Positions 34,001 through 41,920 of a stretch of 64,000 nucleotides of DNA are shown here, piece after piece (the stretch's first letter is position 1; every line of letters starts with the position of its first letter). The stretch lies in assembly GCA_013397845.1 (NCBI GenBank), contig VZTG01010312.1, positions 1-64,000 of the forward strand. Reading direction: 5' to 3'. The notes below the pieces were generated by a model, which saw only the letters and a list, made by a program, of their open reading frames with translations, searched no databases and was not told the DNA's origin. This stretch comes from Melanocharis versteri. Taxonomy: Eukaryota > Chordata > Aves > Passeriformes > Melanocharitidae. The translations under genes were made by a program, and so were the position numbers.

Positions 34001-37000
34001 GGCTGTCCGAGTTCGTCTCTATCCAGGTTTTTCACATTCAGGGAGTGGAAATAATTGGAGCAATCAGAAAAAAAAGAAAAGAAACCAAAAATAACCAACC
34101 CAGAGTTCTTTATGCACATTTATTTCATTCAGAATCCTCCTAATTGCTCCCAACAAAGAAAATCAGGCTTCGAATTCCAGATTGTGTTGTTAAAACACAT
34201 CTCATGAGCTCGGAGGAGAACTCGAGGTGGGGGTTTTGGGGAAGGTCAGTGCTCAGTGAAATGAAAAATCCCTTCTGCAGCGAGTCCCGTTGGTCTGCAG
34301 GTGCAGAACTGCTCTGTCAGGGCTCAGCGGGGGCAGCTGGGCTCCGCTGCACAGAGCGTGGCTGGAAATGCGATCCGGGAGGAAATGGGGCTTTATCGGG
34401 CCAGCATCTCCCTGGGATCGGGGCAGAAACCAAGCCACGGGGCTGCGCAGGAGGAGCAAACCTGCAGGGCAGAGTCGGGAGGCTGAAAGCTTTGGGACGG
34501 CCCTGGCTCCCGACAAAAGGCTGGAATTCGACCCAGAAATTGTTCAGCAGCCACTGAGGTGGTGCCCTCCTGGAAGCCAAGCTGCGGAGCTGATTCCCAG
34601 CAGGCACAAGGGATAAATCCCAACTTCCCCTCCCTTCAGAGCCACCCTAAATGGCTTCGAACCTGATTTCAAACCTCCCCTTTCTGTCTCATATCCCCCA
34701 TTATTTCATGGATCCATGAATCTCATGTGGACCTCAAAAATGGAGGGAAAAGGGAAAAACCCTTCCTGTATTACCTTGATCCGAGGAGTTGTTGTTATTT
34801 GTTGGCCGTCAGCAGAATAAAGAGTTTCAGAATAATCCCCAGCCAGGAGATCCCTGCAAGGAGCCAAGTGCAGTCATTATTCCAGGGAAATTGTTGCCAT
34901 GTAGAAATGAGGTGATGACACAGCACACCAGGCATGTGGGGAATTCAAACAATTACTCAGGTTATTCTTAGTATCGGAGAAACTCGGGAAGCAAAAGCTG
35001 CAGGGAGGGGCGTTCTGCTTGCTCATAATCCTTACTCAAACAAAAAGACTTTCCTAAAAGAAGAAAGCAATTAAAGTCTGCTGATTTCATTGGGATAAAC
35101 TCATCTCCTGGCAGATCTGGATGCAAATGTATAATTACATACTGAGATTTTTTTGGCCCTTTTTACATCTTCCTAAAAGCAGCACATCTGCAGTGACTCC
35201 TGTTTGGGCAACACTGCCACAATCCCATTTCTCTTCAAAGAATAGGATTTAGTACAAGACAATTTCCCTCCCCCCACTCCAAATATTTGGATTAGATTAA
35301 AACAGAGTCAAGCAGTTAATTACAGTCTATACTTAACATGAATTGATTATGGTACTCCTGTATTTGCACAGCCTCTGGACAAGCACCCACTAACCCAGAC
35401 TTGCTGGAGTGTGTGTTAATGTCCTGCTGGAGCCAGACTTTCAATTTCCTGGAAGATTTTGTCAATGCCAGGTTATATTTGGTTACTCCAGGTTCAAGAG
35501 AGGTAGTGTTAAGATAAATATCTGTCTCCGTTTATCTGTCTATCTATCATCTATCTATCTATCTATCTATCAGTCATCTATCTGTCTATCTATCTATCTA
35601 TCCATCTATCTCTATATCTCTATACAATATAGGGATATATAAATATAGAACAACAGAATTACTGAGGTTGGAAAACACTTCCAAGGTCATTGAGTCTGTC
35701 CTAGAATCATGGAACGGTTTGGGTGGGAAGGGACCTGAAAGCTCATCCAGTTCCATGGGCAGGAACACCTCCCACTGTCCCAGGTTGCTCCAAGCCCTGT
35801 TCAGCCTGGCCTTGGAAACTTTCAGGGATCCAGGGGCAGCCACAGCTTCTCTGGGAATTCCACCCCAGCCCCTCACCACCCTGACAAGGAGGAATTTCTT
35901 CCCAATATCCAATGGAAACTGCTCTCTCTCCATTTAAAACCACCTGTCACTACAGGTGGAACTACAATTCTATAACTCACAGACTCTTCACGGTCACAGA
36001 AAACTTGTGAAATAATAAAAACCATCAAATAGTCAGTGGATTCAGCTATTTAGGAAAGAAATGGGGGAGCAGAGGTAGCAGGAGGGGAAGTCCCTCCATC
36101 CTGGCAGTGTCTCATCCCAAGCTCTTATTCCACATTCCCAAAACAGTGACAGGGCTCTTTCTCTCCCCTCTTCTTTCCTTGCCATTGAAATGTTACATTT
36201 ACCAAAACACTTCTGTTTTACAGGGCTCTAATTCCTGCTTTTTGGCATCCTGAGCACCCCGTGGTGGCTCACAGTGAGGAATAAGGGAAGAGCTGAACAG
36301 AACCTACCGATTTTTTCGGAGCTGCAGCACCACTTCCTCTCCGTTGGCTTTGATCCCGTACTTCACTGTGTCATCGTATTTGCTCTGTAAACAGATTTAA
36401 GTGTCAGAATCTGCTCTGCTGCAGCTCCTGGCCTCAGCAGTGGTGTTATTGGAGTGCCAGCTGTGTTCTTTTCCTCCTCTTCCCACCAAAACCAAGGATT
36501 CTGGCAGGAGCAGAATAAGCAGGAGGTCACTGTTTGAGGGGTTTTAATTAGAGGAGCAAATCTGACTTTGCAAATTCATTTCTGTCTCCATAAGCACGAA
36601 TCCTGCGTGCTTGGGAAAGTGCTGAGGGGGATGTTTGGGTTCAGACACTTCCATAACACCCTCTGGAAATGCACAGACCATGGCTGCTTTTACTTGTTGG
36701 TTTAATTTAATCCAAACTAAAGTGTCCATAGGTTATTAAAACCCTGAGTAGCATCAAGCCCCACATCTTTGCAGAGACACAGGTTCAGAAGAGCCTCGGA
36801 TGGCCCAAGGAATTCTCTGCACCCTGAGCACAACTCAGCTCCTCTTCGCTAAACACGGGATCACTTCTCCAGGTTTTTGCTTTTGGAAGAGCAAATGTTT
36901 GTCCAAATTCTCTTATCCTTGAAACCCAGATGTGTTTTAACTCCAGAAATCCCCCCGCATCTCCCAGAGTCACCCCAGAAATGATCTCCTTTCCTACCTC

Positions 37001-39697
37001 GGAGCTTGTTCCCACACCTCTCCTGTGCACCGAGTGCAATTTCCGTGGATAAACGATTTCATACTGCTCGGCTCCAGGGAACTTCCCTCTGCTGCTCCCT
37101 GGGGAGAAACAGATGGGGATTGATGAAAACACAGTTTTAGGTTATTAAACACTCAATTTCGTGGCTGGCCAGGTGATTCTTTTGGGTTCTTGCAGCACCT
37201 CGTGCTCCCCTGCTTTGCCTCCATGGCATGACCCAACACCAGCGGTTTTCACATCCTGGATTTTGGAGGAGTTGCCCTCCTTGGCTACTTCCAGGTGTCC
37301 AAACATTTCCTGCAATTCCCTTTGTGTTTCTCCTCCCAGCTCGGAGCAGTTCAAGTCCCGACAGGCCAGCCCAGCCATGCCAGTGCAGCCTTTCCCTCTG
37401 CATTTTCCAGTGACATTAATGAATGGATTTGGGTTTGTGGAATGAGCGATCTCCAAACCTTATCACGTGACAGACAGGCCCAGACTGCCTCTGCATCAGC
37501 AAATAAACATGCACCATCAAGCTTTGCAACAAGATTCCTGCTTCGGAAGGCTTTGGCACACAAATAATTGTGGCAGAACTTTCAGAGAGGGTGGTAAAAA
37601 TAATAACGACTTTTACCTCTTGAATTGGGTTGAGGGAGGGACAGCAGGAGGATGGGGGAGGCATTTGGACATGGCCAGGTAAAATAATGGGAGATAGGCA
37701 GGAAATCAGCAAAATCTTCAAGGTGGAAGGGATCCAGGAGGCTCCTTAACTCCCAGAACCTTTTTGAGTGGTCTCATAAAGCAGGTTTGTGTCTGCAGCG
37801 GCTATGAGGAGCTGGGTGAGGAAATGCAGGGCTGATAAAAAGAGTTTCTTTTTGTTCTCTGCTCTGAAGATCAGCATATCCAGAGCAAAGTTAATTTGGG
37901 GCCCGCCCTGCAGGGGTGGGCACACCCTGGAGTCATTCTGGCAGCTGGGGCCAGGGTTTTGGGAAACAGGGTCGAACAAGGGATGTGTTGGTTTCCACCG
38001 AGACAACAGCAGGCTTTAGATACCCCTGAACTCTTCAATCTCCTACAAAAGGGAATTTCATCTGAATTGGTGAATTCTTGAAGGCCTGTATTATGAAAAA
38101 TAAACCAAGAACAACAGAAAAAACCTAAGCTGCCCAACAAAACCCTACAAAAACAAAGGCACAGAGCACCTTCCATGGTATTTCCTGCCCCAGGGCCAGG
38201 TTTTTCCAGGAGAGAGGCCTCCAATTACTGTAATTTTCTCTCTGGAACAGCAGAGCACATCCTCATGCAAATTGTCGCAATTAAGCAAACAGATCCATTC
38301 TTTTATCAGTGATTTATTTGATTCAACCCTTTCCAAAAGTAATTGCAGAGCAAACCTGGTTGTATCTTGATAAAGATGTTGATTTAATGGTGCAGAGGGA
38401 TCCTGTGTCAGCTGAGCTGTTACACCGAGCACGTGCTGGGAGCAGCTACCGAGTGGAACTTTACTACTGCCACTCACAACGGTGGTTTATATTTGTTTTA
38501 GCAACCAATTATGTTTATTTTCAGAAAAATCTGCTGCTTTTCAGATTTCTCTCCACAGGCCTCAAGTGCGTCCTTGTGTAGCAATCCCAGGAATATTTCA
38601 GGCCTCTTGGAACAGAGATCCCCAATTTTATCTCTCCACACCCTTTGTGCAACTCCAGCCCAGACAGTTCAAGTTAAGGCGAGGTTTAAAGGGAGACTCA
38701 AGACTAAACTCATCCCTTCCCTGAGTCTGATCCCGACAGAATTTCGAGGAAAACTGGTTGGTTTTGTTTGGAGTGAATCCTTTCTTCGAGGGAGTTTTTT
38801 AATCAGTGCATTGTCTTTGCTGCCTTCAGGCTTTGTCTCGAGCTTGAAGGAGGAAAGAAATTCCTTGGGCCTCGTACAACAACTTGTAATAAGGAACAAA
38901 TAATTGTGTGCTTTTCCAAGGGCCTCAACCAGCAAAAAAAAAAATTAATTAGGGAGGATTTTACTGACAATGAAGTTGTGGTTTTGTCAAGAAAAAAAAA
39001 GATAACACCGTAATAGTGTGCACATTTTCAGATATTCTGTGCAAAAAACCAAATTATAGTTTTGTGCCAGAATGCTAACTGTATTTTTAATTATGGATAT
39101 AAATCCTGTGCATGTTTGTGCAGGCCAAGCTCTGAAAAATTCCGTTCCCTGTCAACAGGAACTGAAAGAAATTGTGTGAGTGAGGAAAAAAAGTGGGGTC
39201 TGCTCAGGTGAAATCACCTGAATATAACCTGAAGTATCATGCAGATAAATAAAGGGTGTTCAGTATTTTAAATCAGGTAATGCTGTAACTGAATTCATAC
39301 AGAAATCTGTTATTTTATGGCCAAAATGCTGATAAATTGGTGTGATAGGTAAACTGGTCTCTCACCTGTAGGGCAAGTATTGCTTTAGTGCTTCACAAAA
39401 CCAACCACTTCTGGGTGGGTCTTCAGGCAATTTATGGCCACTTTTCAAACAAGTGAATGCTGCTCCAACTAAAGAATTATAGAGAATTGCTTTGAACACA
39501 ACGACCAAAATCCCAAATATCCCTAACTCCATTTCCCAATGGCTTTAACTCACTGTTCCTCCCTAATATCTACCAGTTAATAATTCCAAATTCATACAGG
39601 GTTATCCATAGCAAAACTGATAAAGGACTAAAGGAAAAAGCGCAGTACCTGGTTGGAGGAGATGCAGCAGGAGAGCAGAAATGAGGAGGGGTTTCAT
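18992..39697 (-). CDS. ADAM28: ADAM28 metalloproteinase-disintegrin, complete 24-exon gene
   Basis: Joining 24 GT-AG exons gives one open frame of 803 residues (mammalian ADAM28 is about 775). Domains: signal peptide 1-17; prodomain to about 193 with a cysteine-switch candidate C167; reprolysin domain about 200-395 with zinc site H338-E339-x2-H342-x5-H348-D349 and Met-turn M362, so catalytically intact; disintegrin about 409-493; cysteine-rich to about 610; EGF-like C627-C654 with six cysteines; transmembrane 663-683; proline-rich tail 684-803. The EGF stretch VCDHELQCQCEEGW is what I recognise as ADAM28 rather than another ADAM. The family member is a type I membrane sheddase; reported substrates include CD23 and IGFBP-3. 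No furin RxKR site precedes the catalytic domain, which fits the autocatalytic prodomain removal described for ADAM28. Exon boundaries are read from splice signals and phase, not from transcripts. Confidence 0.9.
19106..19168 (-). CDS. ADAM28: ADAM28 exon 23 (proline-rich tail segment 3)
   Basis: Encodes residues 773-793 (APERKAPPVPVPKGKPPPPP, Q), similar in composition and length to exons 21 and 22. It is 63 nt, phase 0 at both ends, with acceptor TTCCAG and donor CAG|GTAATT. Confidence 0.8.
19494..19685 (+). repeat. AT-rich 9-bp arrays in ADAM28 intron 22
   Basis: An ACATTTT array changes into ATATTTTAT and then into an ATATCTTAT/ATACCTTAT array, all with about 9-bp period. The progression suggests successive homogenisation of one drifting unit. 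Confidence 0.9.
20009..20279 (+). mobile_element. Solo LTR of an endogenous retrovirus, copy 1 (in ADAM28 intron 22)
   Basis: It begins TG and ends CA and is bounded by a perfect 6-bp target duplication GAGTTG (20003-20008 and 20280-20285). A TATAAAA box lies at 20188-20194 and AATAAA at 20206-20211, the close spacing expected where the polyadenylation signal sits at the U3/R border. No internal retroviral genes flank it, so it is a recombined solo LTR. Six-bp duplications point to a class II or alpharetrovirus-like element. It is antisense to ADAM28. Confidence 0.9.
20479..20556 (-). CDS. ADAM28: ADAM28 exon 22 (proline-rich tail segment 2)
   Basis: Encodes residues 747-772 (PALRPKGPPPPVPAPKPGSS, HPEQKF), the strongest polyproline run of the tail. 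It is 78 nt, phase 0 on both sides, with a strong T-rich acceptor TTCCAG and donor TTT|GTGAGT. Confidence 0.8.
20798..20860 (-). CDS. ADAM28: ADAM28 exon 21 (proline-rich tail segment 1)
   Basis: Encodes residues 726-746 (VIDKKVLPVPPPQENKPQRQ, S). The KxLPxPPP stretch is an SH3-type ligand. It is 63 nt, phase 0 on both sides, with acceptor TCGCAG and donor AGT|GTGAGT, so skipping it would keep the frame. Confidence 0.8.
20997..21830 (+). repeat. 48-bp GC-rich minisatellite in ADAM28 intron 20
   Basis: About 14 nearly identical 48-bp units (starts at about 21014, 21061, then every 48 bp from 21109 to 21637) are followed by 3-4 diverged units to about 21830. Each unit contains GGGAATCTCCTGCTGGGATT and CAGCCCGTCCCTTCCC. 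Because 48 is a multiple of three, all three plus-strand frames stay open, giving long but non-coding frames opposite the gene. Confidence 0.97.
21893..21992 (-). CDS. ADAM28: ADAM28 exon 20 (cytoplasmic tail)
   Basis: Encodes residues 692-725, ending EQPVLVPPAQK. Two more upstream AGs would place stops in frame; the acceptor CGGCAG|GCACC is the one that restores phase 2 from exon 19 and stays open. The donor is AAG|GTGAGA. The acceptor choice is inferred from phase. Confidence 0.78.
22336..22426 (-). CDS. ADAM28: ADAM28 exon 19 (transmembrane helix)
   Basis: Encodes residues 662-691. Residues 663-683 (IAVAAGVLAVLAVTAAAAVL and one more L) form one Ala/Val/Leu helix, followed by the basic stop-transfer TRFRGFHKR. 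The protein is therefore a type I membrane form. It is 91 nt with acceptor GCCAG and donor GAG|GTAAAT. Confidence 0.9.
23245..23410 (+). mobile_element. CR1 LINE fragment in ADAM28 intron 18
   Basis: 'TTAGGTTGGATATTAAGAAA', 'GGGCTGGAGTCACCATCCCT' and 'GGCTTGATGAGCTTA' follow the CR1 consensus order. It lies antisense to the gene. Confidence 0.85.
23525..23603 (-). CDS. ADAM28: ADAM28 exon 18 (EGF-like module, second half)
   Basis: Encodes residues 636-661, beginning VCDHELQCQCEEGWAPPNCD. This segment is almost identical to human ADAM28 and is the main reason for the gene name. It closes the EGF fold with C637, C643, C645 and C654. The donor is ACCA|GTAAGT, phase 1. Confidence 0.95.
24125..24205 (-). 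CDS. ADAM28: ADAM28 exon 17 (EGF-like module, first half)
   Basis: Encodes residues 609-635 (VCSHGECVHAEEVFRSTNCS, AKCSGHA). It contains the first two EGF cysteines, C627 and C631. It is 81 nt, phase 0 at both ends, with acceptor TTCAG and donor GCT|GTAAGA. Confidence 0.92.
24818..24974 (-). CDS. ADAM28: ADAM28 exon 16 (cysteine-rich region)
   Basis: Encodes residues 556-608 with DNKCGKLYCSGG and DPGMILDGTKCGNGM, the conserved 'CGKLxC...GMVxxGTKCG' elements of ADAM cysteine-rich domains. It is 157 nt with acceptor TTCCAG and donor ATG|GTGAGT. Confidence 0.9.
25479..25581 (-). CDS. ADAM28: ADAM28 exon 15 (cysteine-rich region)
   Basis: Encodes residues 522-555 (GPASCYRMNERGTYFGYCRK, then EQGTHLPCKR), matching 'SCYNRNEGGSKYGYCRR' of mammals. 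It is 103 nt with acceptor TGCAG and donor GAA|GTAAGC. Confidence 0.9.
25730..26062 (+). mobile_element. CR1 LINE 3' fragment in ADAM28 intron 14
   Basis: About 330 bp with CAGGGCCTGAAGGGGAACCA, GGAATTCCTCCCGGTGAGCA, GGAAGTGTCCAAGGCCAGGC and AGTTCCCTTTCAGCCCCAAC. The final ATTCT tail is lost. Confidence 0.92.
26354..26573 (+). repeat. 54-bp tandem repeat, four copies, ADAM28 intron 14
   Basis: Four copies of a 54-bp unit (TTTTTATGGAAGGGCTGTCC then CTGAGGTAAAATGGATCTGA and GGATCTGGAGTCTA). Copies 1-3 are almost identical; the last carries GTTCC and GTAGAACGG variants. It lies just downstream of the exon 14 donor. Confidence 0.95.
26644..26839 (-). CDS. ADAM28: ADAM28 exon 14 (disintegrin loop and start of cysteine-rich region)
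   Basis: Encodes residues 457-521. The disintegrin loop reads VCRAVKHECDLAEMC; the residue before ECD is histidine, where human ADAM28 has aspartate. FQVNGHPC and GYCYMGTCPT follow. It is 196 nt with acceptor TTAG (weaker than CAG) and donor CAC|GTGAGT. Its first half plus 52 nt of intron recurs inverted at 57288-57443. Confidence 0.92.
26892..27423. other. Assembly gap in ADAM28 intron 13 (532 N)
   Basis: Run of N. One side borders the block copied at 57.3 kb; the other borders a minisatellite. The flanking exons 13 and 14 join in frame, so no coding sequence need be missing. Confidence 0.97.
27424..27510 (-). repeat. Minisatellite derived from the exon 13 splice donor
   Basis: On the minus strand the exon end AACTGCCAGGTGAGACCCCT is followed by CCCTTCCCCTGTAA, then AACTGCCAGGAGAGACCCCT CCCCTGTA, then AACAGCCAGGAGAA and the gap. 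The two-and-a-half visible units (about 30-35 bp) have lost the GT of the donor. Confidence 0.8.
27494..27583 (-). CDS. ADAM28: ADAM28 exon 13 (disintegrin domain)
   Basis: Encodes residues 427-456 (ECTNECCDPETCKLSSGAAC, AHGDCCENCQ) with the expected disintegrin cysteine spacing. It is 90 nt, phase 0 at both ends. The donor CAG|GTGAGACC is also the first unit of a short minisatellite that runs into the assembly gap. Confidence 0.93.
27982..28159 (-). CDS. ADAM28: ADAM28 exon 12 (end of catalytic domain, start of disintegrin)
   Basis: Encodes residues 367-426. It has EFSSCSLQSFEKF and PRCLTN (closing disulphide of the catalytic domain), then SCGNGFVEKGEECDCGTPE, the canonical disintegrin opening 'CGNxxVExGEECDCG'. 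It is 178 nt with acceptor ACACAG and donor GAG|GTACCC. Confidence 0.93.
28502..28632 (-). CDS. ADAM28: ADAM28 exon 11 (zinc-binding catalytic motif)
   Basis: Encodes residues 324-366 with MAHEMGHNLGMSHD. H338, H342 and H348 bind zinc, E339 is the general base and D349 follows as in all active reprolysins. The Met-turn CIM (M362) is present. The enzyme therefore looks proteolytically competent. It is 131 nt with donor CAG|GTGGGG. Confidence 0.95.
28783..28925 (+). repeat. Tandem duplication of about 67 bp in ADAM28 intron 10
   Basis: Two copies of a block containing CATCTATTTGGATTATA, TTATTTAATAA and GGAGGTGTGTA, diverged at about one base in eight. Confidence 0.85.
28970..29099 (-). mobile_element. 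CR1 LINE 3' fragment in ADAM28 intron 10
   Basis: 'AGAATGGTTTGGGTTGGAGG', 'TGACCTTAAATCCCATCCAG' and 'CAGCCTGGCCTTGGACACTT' read as the complement of a CR1 3' terminus. Confidence 0.93.
29241..29325 (-). CDS. ADAM28: ADAM28 exon 10 (catalytic domain)
   Basis: Encodes residues 295-323 (FEGTTIGLAFLKSICSDLYS, AGIIQ), matching the '[22 protein letters not shown]' region of mammalian ADAM28. An internal GT (GCAG|GTATTA) was rejected as the donor because it breaks the frame. ATTCAG|GTCTGA gives the in-phase join. Confidence 0.87.
29968..30365 (+). repeat. 43-bp minisatellite, about eight copies, ADAM28 intron 9
   Basis: The unit is GATTTTTAAGGAATAAAAAG then GGCCTTGAATGAGTTTGGTG and AGC. One copy is shortened (about 30062-30083). 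The array ends about 27 nt from the exon 9 donor at 30392. Confidence 0.93.
30393..30562 (-). CDS. ADAM28: ADAM28 exon 9 (catalytic domain)
   Basis: Encodes residues 239-294. It contains INTHVALVGLEVWTDGDK, TFSKWR and KRKRNDNAQLI, all standard reprolysin landmarks before the zinc helix. It is 170 nt with acceptor CTGCAG and donor CAC|GTGGGT (consensus except for the terminal C). It leaves phase 2, completed by the A of exon 10. Confidence 0.9.
31095..31313 (+). repeat. Degenerate tandem repeat in ADAM28 intron 8
   Basis: About four to five copies of a 45-55 bp unit with TTATAAAT, CACTTGGATTTCAATGG and TTTTCAATAGAAAA. The last copy ends within 20 nt of the exon 8 donor. Confidence 0.8.
31329..31400 (-). 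CDS. ADAM28: ADAM28 exon 8 (catalytic domain helix)
   Basis: Encodes residues 215-238 (YKKYDEDVKNIRQRIFGIV, NYINT), the first helix of the reprolysin domain (mammalian 'RVFEMANYVN'). It is 72 nt, phase 0 at both ends, with acceptor TCCAG and donor ACG|GTGAGA. Confidence 0.88.
31605..31730 (+). mobile_element. CR1 3' end with 20-bp tail array in ADAM28 intron 7
   Basis: 'GGAGTTGGACTCAGTGATCC' and 'TTGTGGGTCTGTTCCAAATC' are CR1. The tail has expanded into four copies of TTCCAAATCAGGATATTCCC. Confidence 0.82.
31930..31992 (-). CDS. ADAM28: ADAM28 exon 7 (entry to catalytic domain)
   Basis: Encodes residues 194-214 (MKDYLKARKYLELYIVADNAL). This is the first beta strand of the reprolysin fold, where ADAM catalytic domains begin 'KYxELxxVxDN'. 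No furin motif is present before it. It is 63 nt with acceptor TTTAG and donor TTG|GTGAGT. Confidence 0.88.
32433..32628 (-). CDS. ADAM28: ADAM28 exon 6 (prodomain, cysteine switch)
   Basis: Encodes residues 128-193. It starts GYFETRGQKFLIEPL, as in other ADAMs, and carries IKTCGL with C167 in the position of the cysteine that ligates the catalytic zinc in the latent enzyme. It is 196 nt, with a T-rich acceptor tract and donor GAG|GTAAGG. Confidence 0.9.
33110..33186 (-). CDS. ADAM28: ADAM28 exon 5 (prodomain, DHCYYGGH block)
   Basis: Encodes residues 103-127 beginning DHCYYGGHVEG, the 'CYYxGH' signature shared by ADAM and snake-venom metalloprotease prodomains, and ending SISTCTGL. It is 77 nt with donor GAG|GTGAGC. 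The codon split across the next junction reads serine, where mammalian ADAM28 has arginine. Confidence 0.9.
34775..34853 (-). CDS. ADAM28: ADAM28 exon 4 (prodomain)
   Basis: Encodes residues 76-102 (DLLAGDYSETLYSADGQQ, ITTTPRIK), aligning with the 'NLLAPGYTETYY...' segment of mammalian ADAM28. It is 79 nt with acceptor TTGCAG and donor AAG|GTAATA, and ends on a codon boundary. Confidence 0.88.
35522..35635 (+). repeat. Tetranucleotide (TATC) microsatellite in ADAM28 intron 3
   Basis: Interrupted CTAT/TATC repeats over about 110 bp, abutting a CR1 pair on the right. Confidence 0.95.
35648..35945 (-). mobile_element. Two stacked CR1 3' ends in ADAM28 intron 3
   Basis: 35648-35700 is an older CR1 end ('ATTACTGAGGTTGGAAAACA', 'CTTCCAAGGTCATTGAGTC'). 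A second, longer CR1 end begins at about 35702 ('AGAATCATGGAACGGTTTGG') and runs to about 35945. Both are in the same orientation as the gene. Confidence 0.9.
36308..36384 (-). CDS. ADAM28: ADAM28 exon 3 (prodomain)
   Basis: Encodes residues 51-75 (SKYDDTVKYGIKANGEEVVL then QLRKNR), the conserved beta-strand block of ADAM prodomains in which the chain ends 'LxLxKNR/K'. The exon is 77 nt, has acceptor ACAG and donor TCG|GTAGGT, and leaves phase 2. Confidence 0.88.
36998..37098 (-). CDS. ADAM28: ADAM28 exon 2 (prodomain start)
   Basis: Encodes residues 17-50, including YEIVYPRKLHSVHRRG, the typical start of an ADAM prodomain (mammalian ADAM28 has YEVVYP...LH). The acceptor follows a pyrimidine tract ending CCCCAG and the donor is GAG|GTAGGA. 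Intron 1, upstream, is about 2.55 kb, the longest in the gene. Confidence 0.88.
39649..39697 (-). CDS. ADAM28: ADAM28 exon 1 (start codon, signal peptide)
   Basis: ATG is at 39697-39695 and opens a short basic-then-hydrophobic leader with core LLISALLLHLL (residues 1-16). The exon ends with CAG followed by the donor GTACTG and leaves one base (phase 1), which the exon 2 start completes as glycine 17. This start is chosen because it is the first Met giving a signal peptide in frame with the prodomain. Confidence 0.85.
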
Positions 39698-39812
39698 GCT
39701 GCGGGCTGTGCTGGCGTGGCCGTGGCTCCGTGGAGTGGCAATGTGGGTTCCCTGCCCGGGAGCTGCTCTGCGCTGTGAGCGAGAGGCACTGACGGGTTCA
39801 GCTTTATTCCTG
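39698..39812 (-). promoter_or_regulatory. Putative ADAM28 core promoter and 5' UTR
   Basis: GC-richer stretch immediately upstream of the ATG. On the minus strand an AATAAAG box (39802-39808) sits about 105 nt before the start codon and could act as a degenerate TATA element, giving a transcript start near 39775. This is inference from position only; an upstream non-coding exon is not excluded. Confidence 0.35.
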
Positions 39813-40018
39813 CTCCTGCAGGAGGAAGTGTTTGCTCAAGGTGTTGCACAACACCCAAGTCACAGAGTGTTACGGCAAGGGGAGTTCCTGCTGCTCGCTT
39901 CGTGCCCCAAACATCGGGACAGGGATCGATCGCTGCCTTGGATTCGCTTCCCTGAAAACGGGGAAAAGAAAATCAGTTCGATCAATAAATCAATAAATAC
40001 TGAGATTGGAGCTGTCAT

Positions 40019-40060
40019 TGAATTATAGAATGGTTGGTGAGGTCCTAATTCCATCTATTC
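40019..40060 (-). mobile_element. CR1 3' remnant
   Basis: 'GAATTATAGAATGGTTGGTG' followed by AGGTCCTAATTCCATC resembles the complement of a CR1 terminus. Very short. Confidence 0.45.
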
Positions 40061-41827
40061 ATGGTGTGGCTGATAAAAGCTGAAATCAAAGCAGTGGAAT
40101 GTCAAGGAATGGGAGAGTTCCCAGGGAGTTGAGGGTAAAACAGGTCAGCAGGGCTGGGGGTGAAGTTGTGCTTTAATTCTGGGTATTTACCCCTGGATCT
40201 GCGCAGTGAATCACTGACAGATAAACAGAGCAGAGCCTTCGCTGCCCTGTCATCCCTGTTAGTAATGTTTGCTTCTGGTGATTAAATAAAGGAGGCAGAG
40301 CAGTGAATGATCCAGGTGAGCTCTGGCCAATAATATCCCAAAAATCTCCGCCAGGAAAGGACCCCACTGACTCAGTCAGCTGAAATCAAATTATTCAGGC
40401 CACAAGTGTCAACACAGAACTGCTTTAGAGAAGTTGAACTTTTCATGGGTTAAAATAGGAGTTACAGAGTACGGAGAACTGGAATGGATCACCTGGATAT
40501 AAATTTATATTCCTATATGGCAGTATCAGCAATACAATGACACAGTAAGATATGTATTCATTATTTATGTTAATTTATAAATGAGTAAATATATTGATGT
40601 GAATCTACAGGGGAATTATATCCACAGGAGAATTTTACTGCCATTACCCTTCTCATATAAGCATTATTAAATAATGATTTCTCTGTCAAAAAATTCTGAT
40701 TTTTGGACATTTTTAAGCCAAACTTTCCCCTTAGATTTTTGCCGGATCTCCAGACATTCTGGGGCAGATTGGGAGCTGCAAACAGATGGGTTTGAGCTTT
40801 TATTGAGTGTAGGATGGTGCTAATTGATAACAATTTTTGGCAGCTGCTTGTTTGGGACACTTCAGTCAAATATTTCAACTCATGTCGCCATCCCAGGTTA
40901 GGAAAGAGGCCTCGAGGGAAAAATTCATGAAGGATTTGGACATCTCCCTGCCCAGGTGCTCATCTGAGTTGCTCAAAATCAGACAGGAGCTGTGTCATTA
41001 AATTGAGGTTGGTGCCTTTTAAACTCTGTGGAGATAAAAGGCGGACAATTCAGTATTTTAAATGTTCTATGAATAAAAATAAGCTGGGCATTCTTGGACA
41101 TCATCCTTGCCTCACAAAAAAATAAATAATTAAGAGAAATAACTGTGAACAACTGGTTTTAAAAACAAGTGGCTGCTGTCCAAGCATTGATCTCAGCTCA
41201 TTCTCTCTGCATGACGCACGTGAAAATGATGTGTGACCCCCCCATCTCCAGAGTTAATGCTCTTAATAAGCTGTGCTTTCCAGCAGGATGGAAGGGAGAA
41301 TTCCATCCCAACAAAGAGCTGGCAGGAAGAAGGGAATGTGAGGTGATGAAGGTCTTGGGGAGACTTGAAAGGGAATGGGATGTAATTTCCTTTGGTGCCT
41401 GGAGAAGCTTTTGATGTTCCTGCCCTCGCTTCAGCGATTCCGGAATAATCTGATCATGGCTCCTTCCCCTGGAGGTGCTCACAGAGGTGTTCCTGAGGTC
41501 TCAGCTGGCTTGGGATTTTTGAAGCCCCTAAACAATTGGGCAAAGTCCAAGTGAGCAGTTTTCGTGTTCACAGGGGGGTAAAATTGGATGGCAAGTTTGT
41601 CTCAGTTCTTAGTGAATGAATATTGGTGTTTTTAACCCAGGTTCTCTCTGACCAATTAAAAGAAAGAAGCAGCAAAGGGTGAATTTCACCCCTACACTGA
41701 GGATCTGCACAAATCCTGCCTGGATTGAAAGTAAAAGGAGAGTTGGATGGGAAGCACTTGGCAGAGTTCAGGAAAAATCTGGGCTTGAATCACTTCTCTG
41801 CTTCTGCCTTGTCCCAAAGCTCACGCT

Positions 41828-41920
41828 GAACCAGGTTTGGGAAGGTACTGAACCAGGTTTGGAAAGGTGCTGAACCAGGTTTGGGAAGGTACTGAACCAG
41901 GTTTGGAAAGGTGCTGAACA
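41828..41920 (+). repeat. 22-bp tandem repeat, four copies
   Basis: Four copies of CTGAACCAGGTTTGGGAAGG plus TA/TG alternating at the unit ends. Confidence 0.92.
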
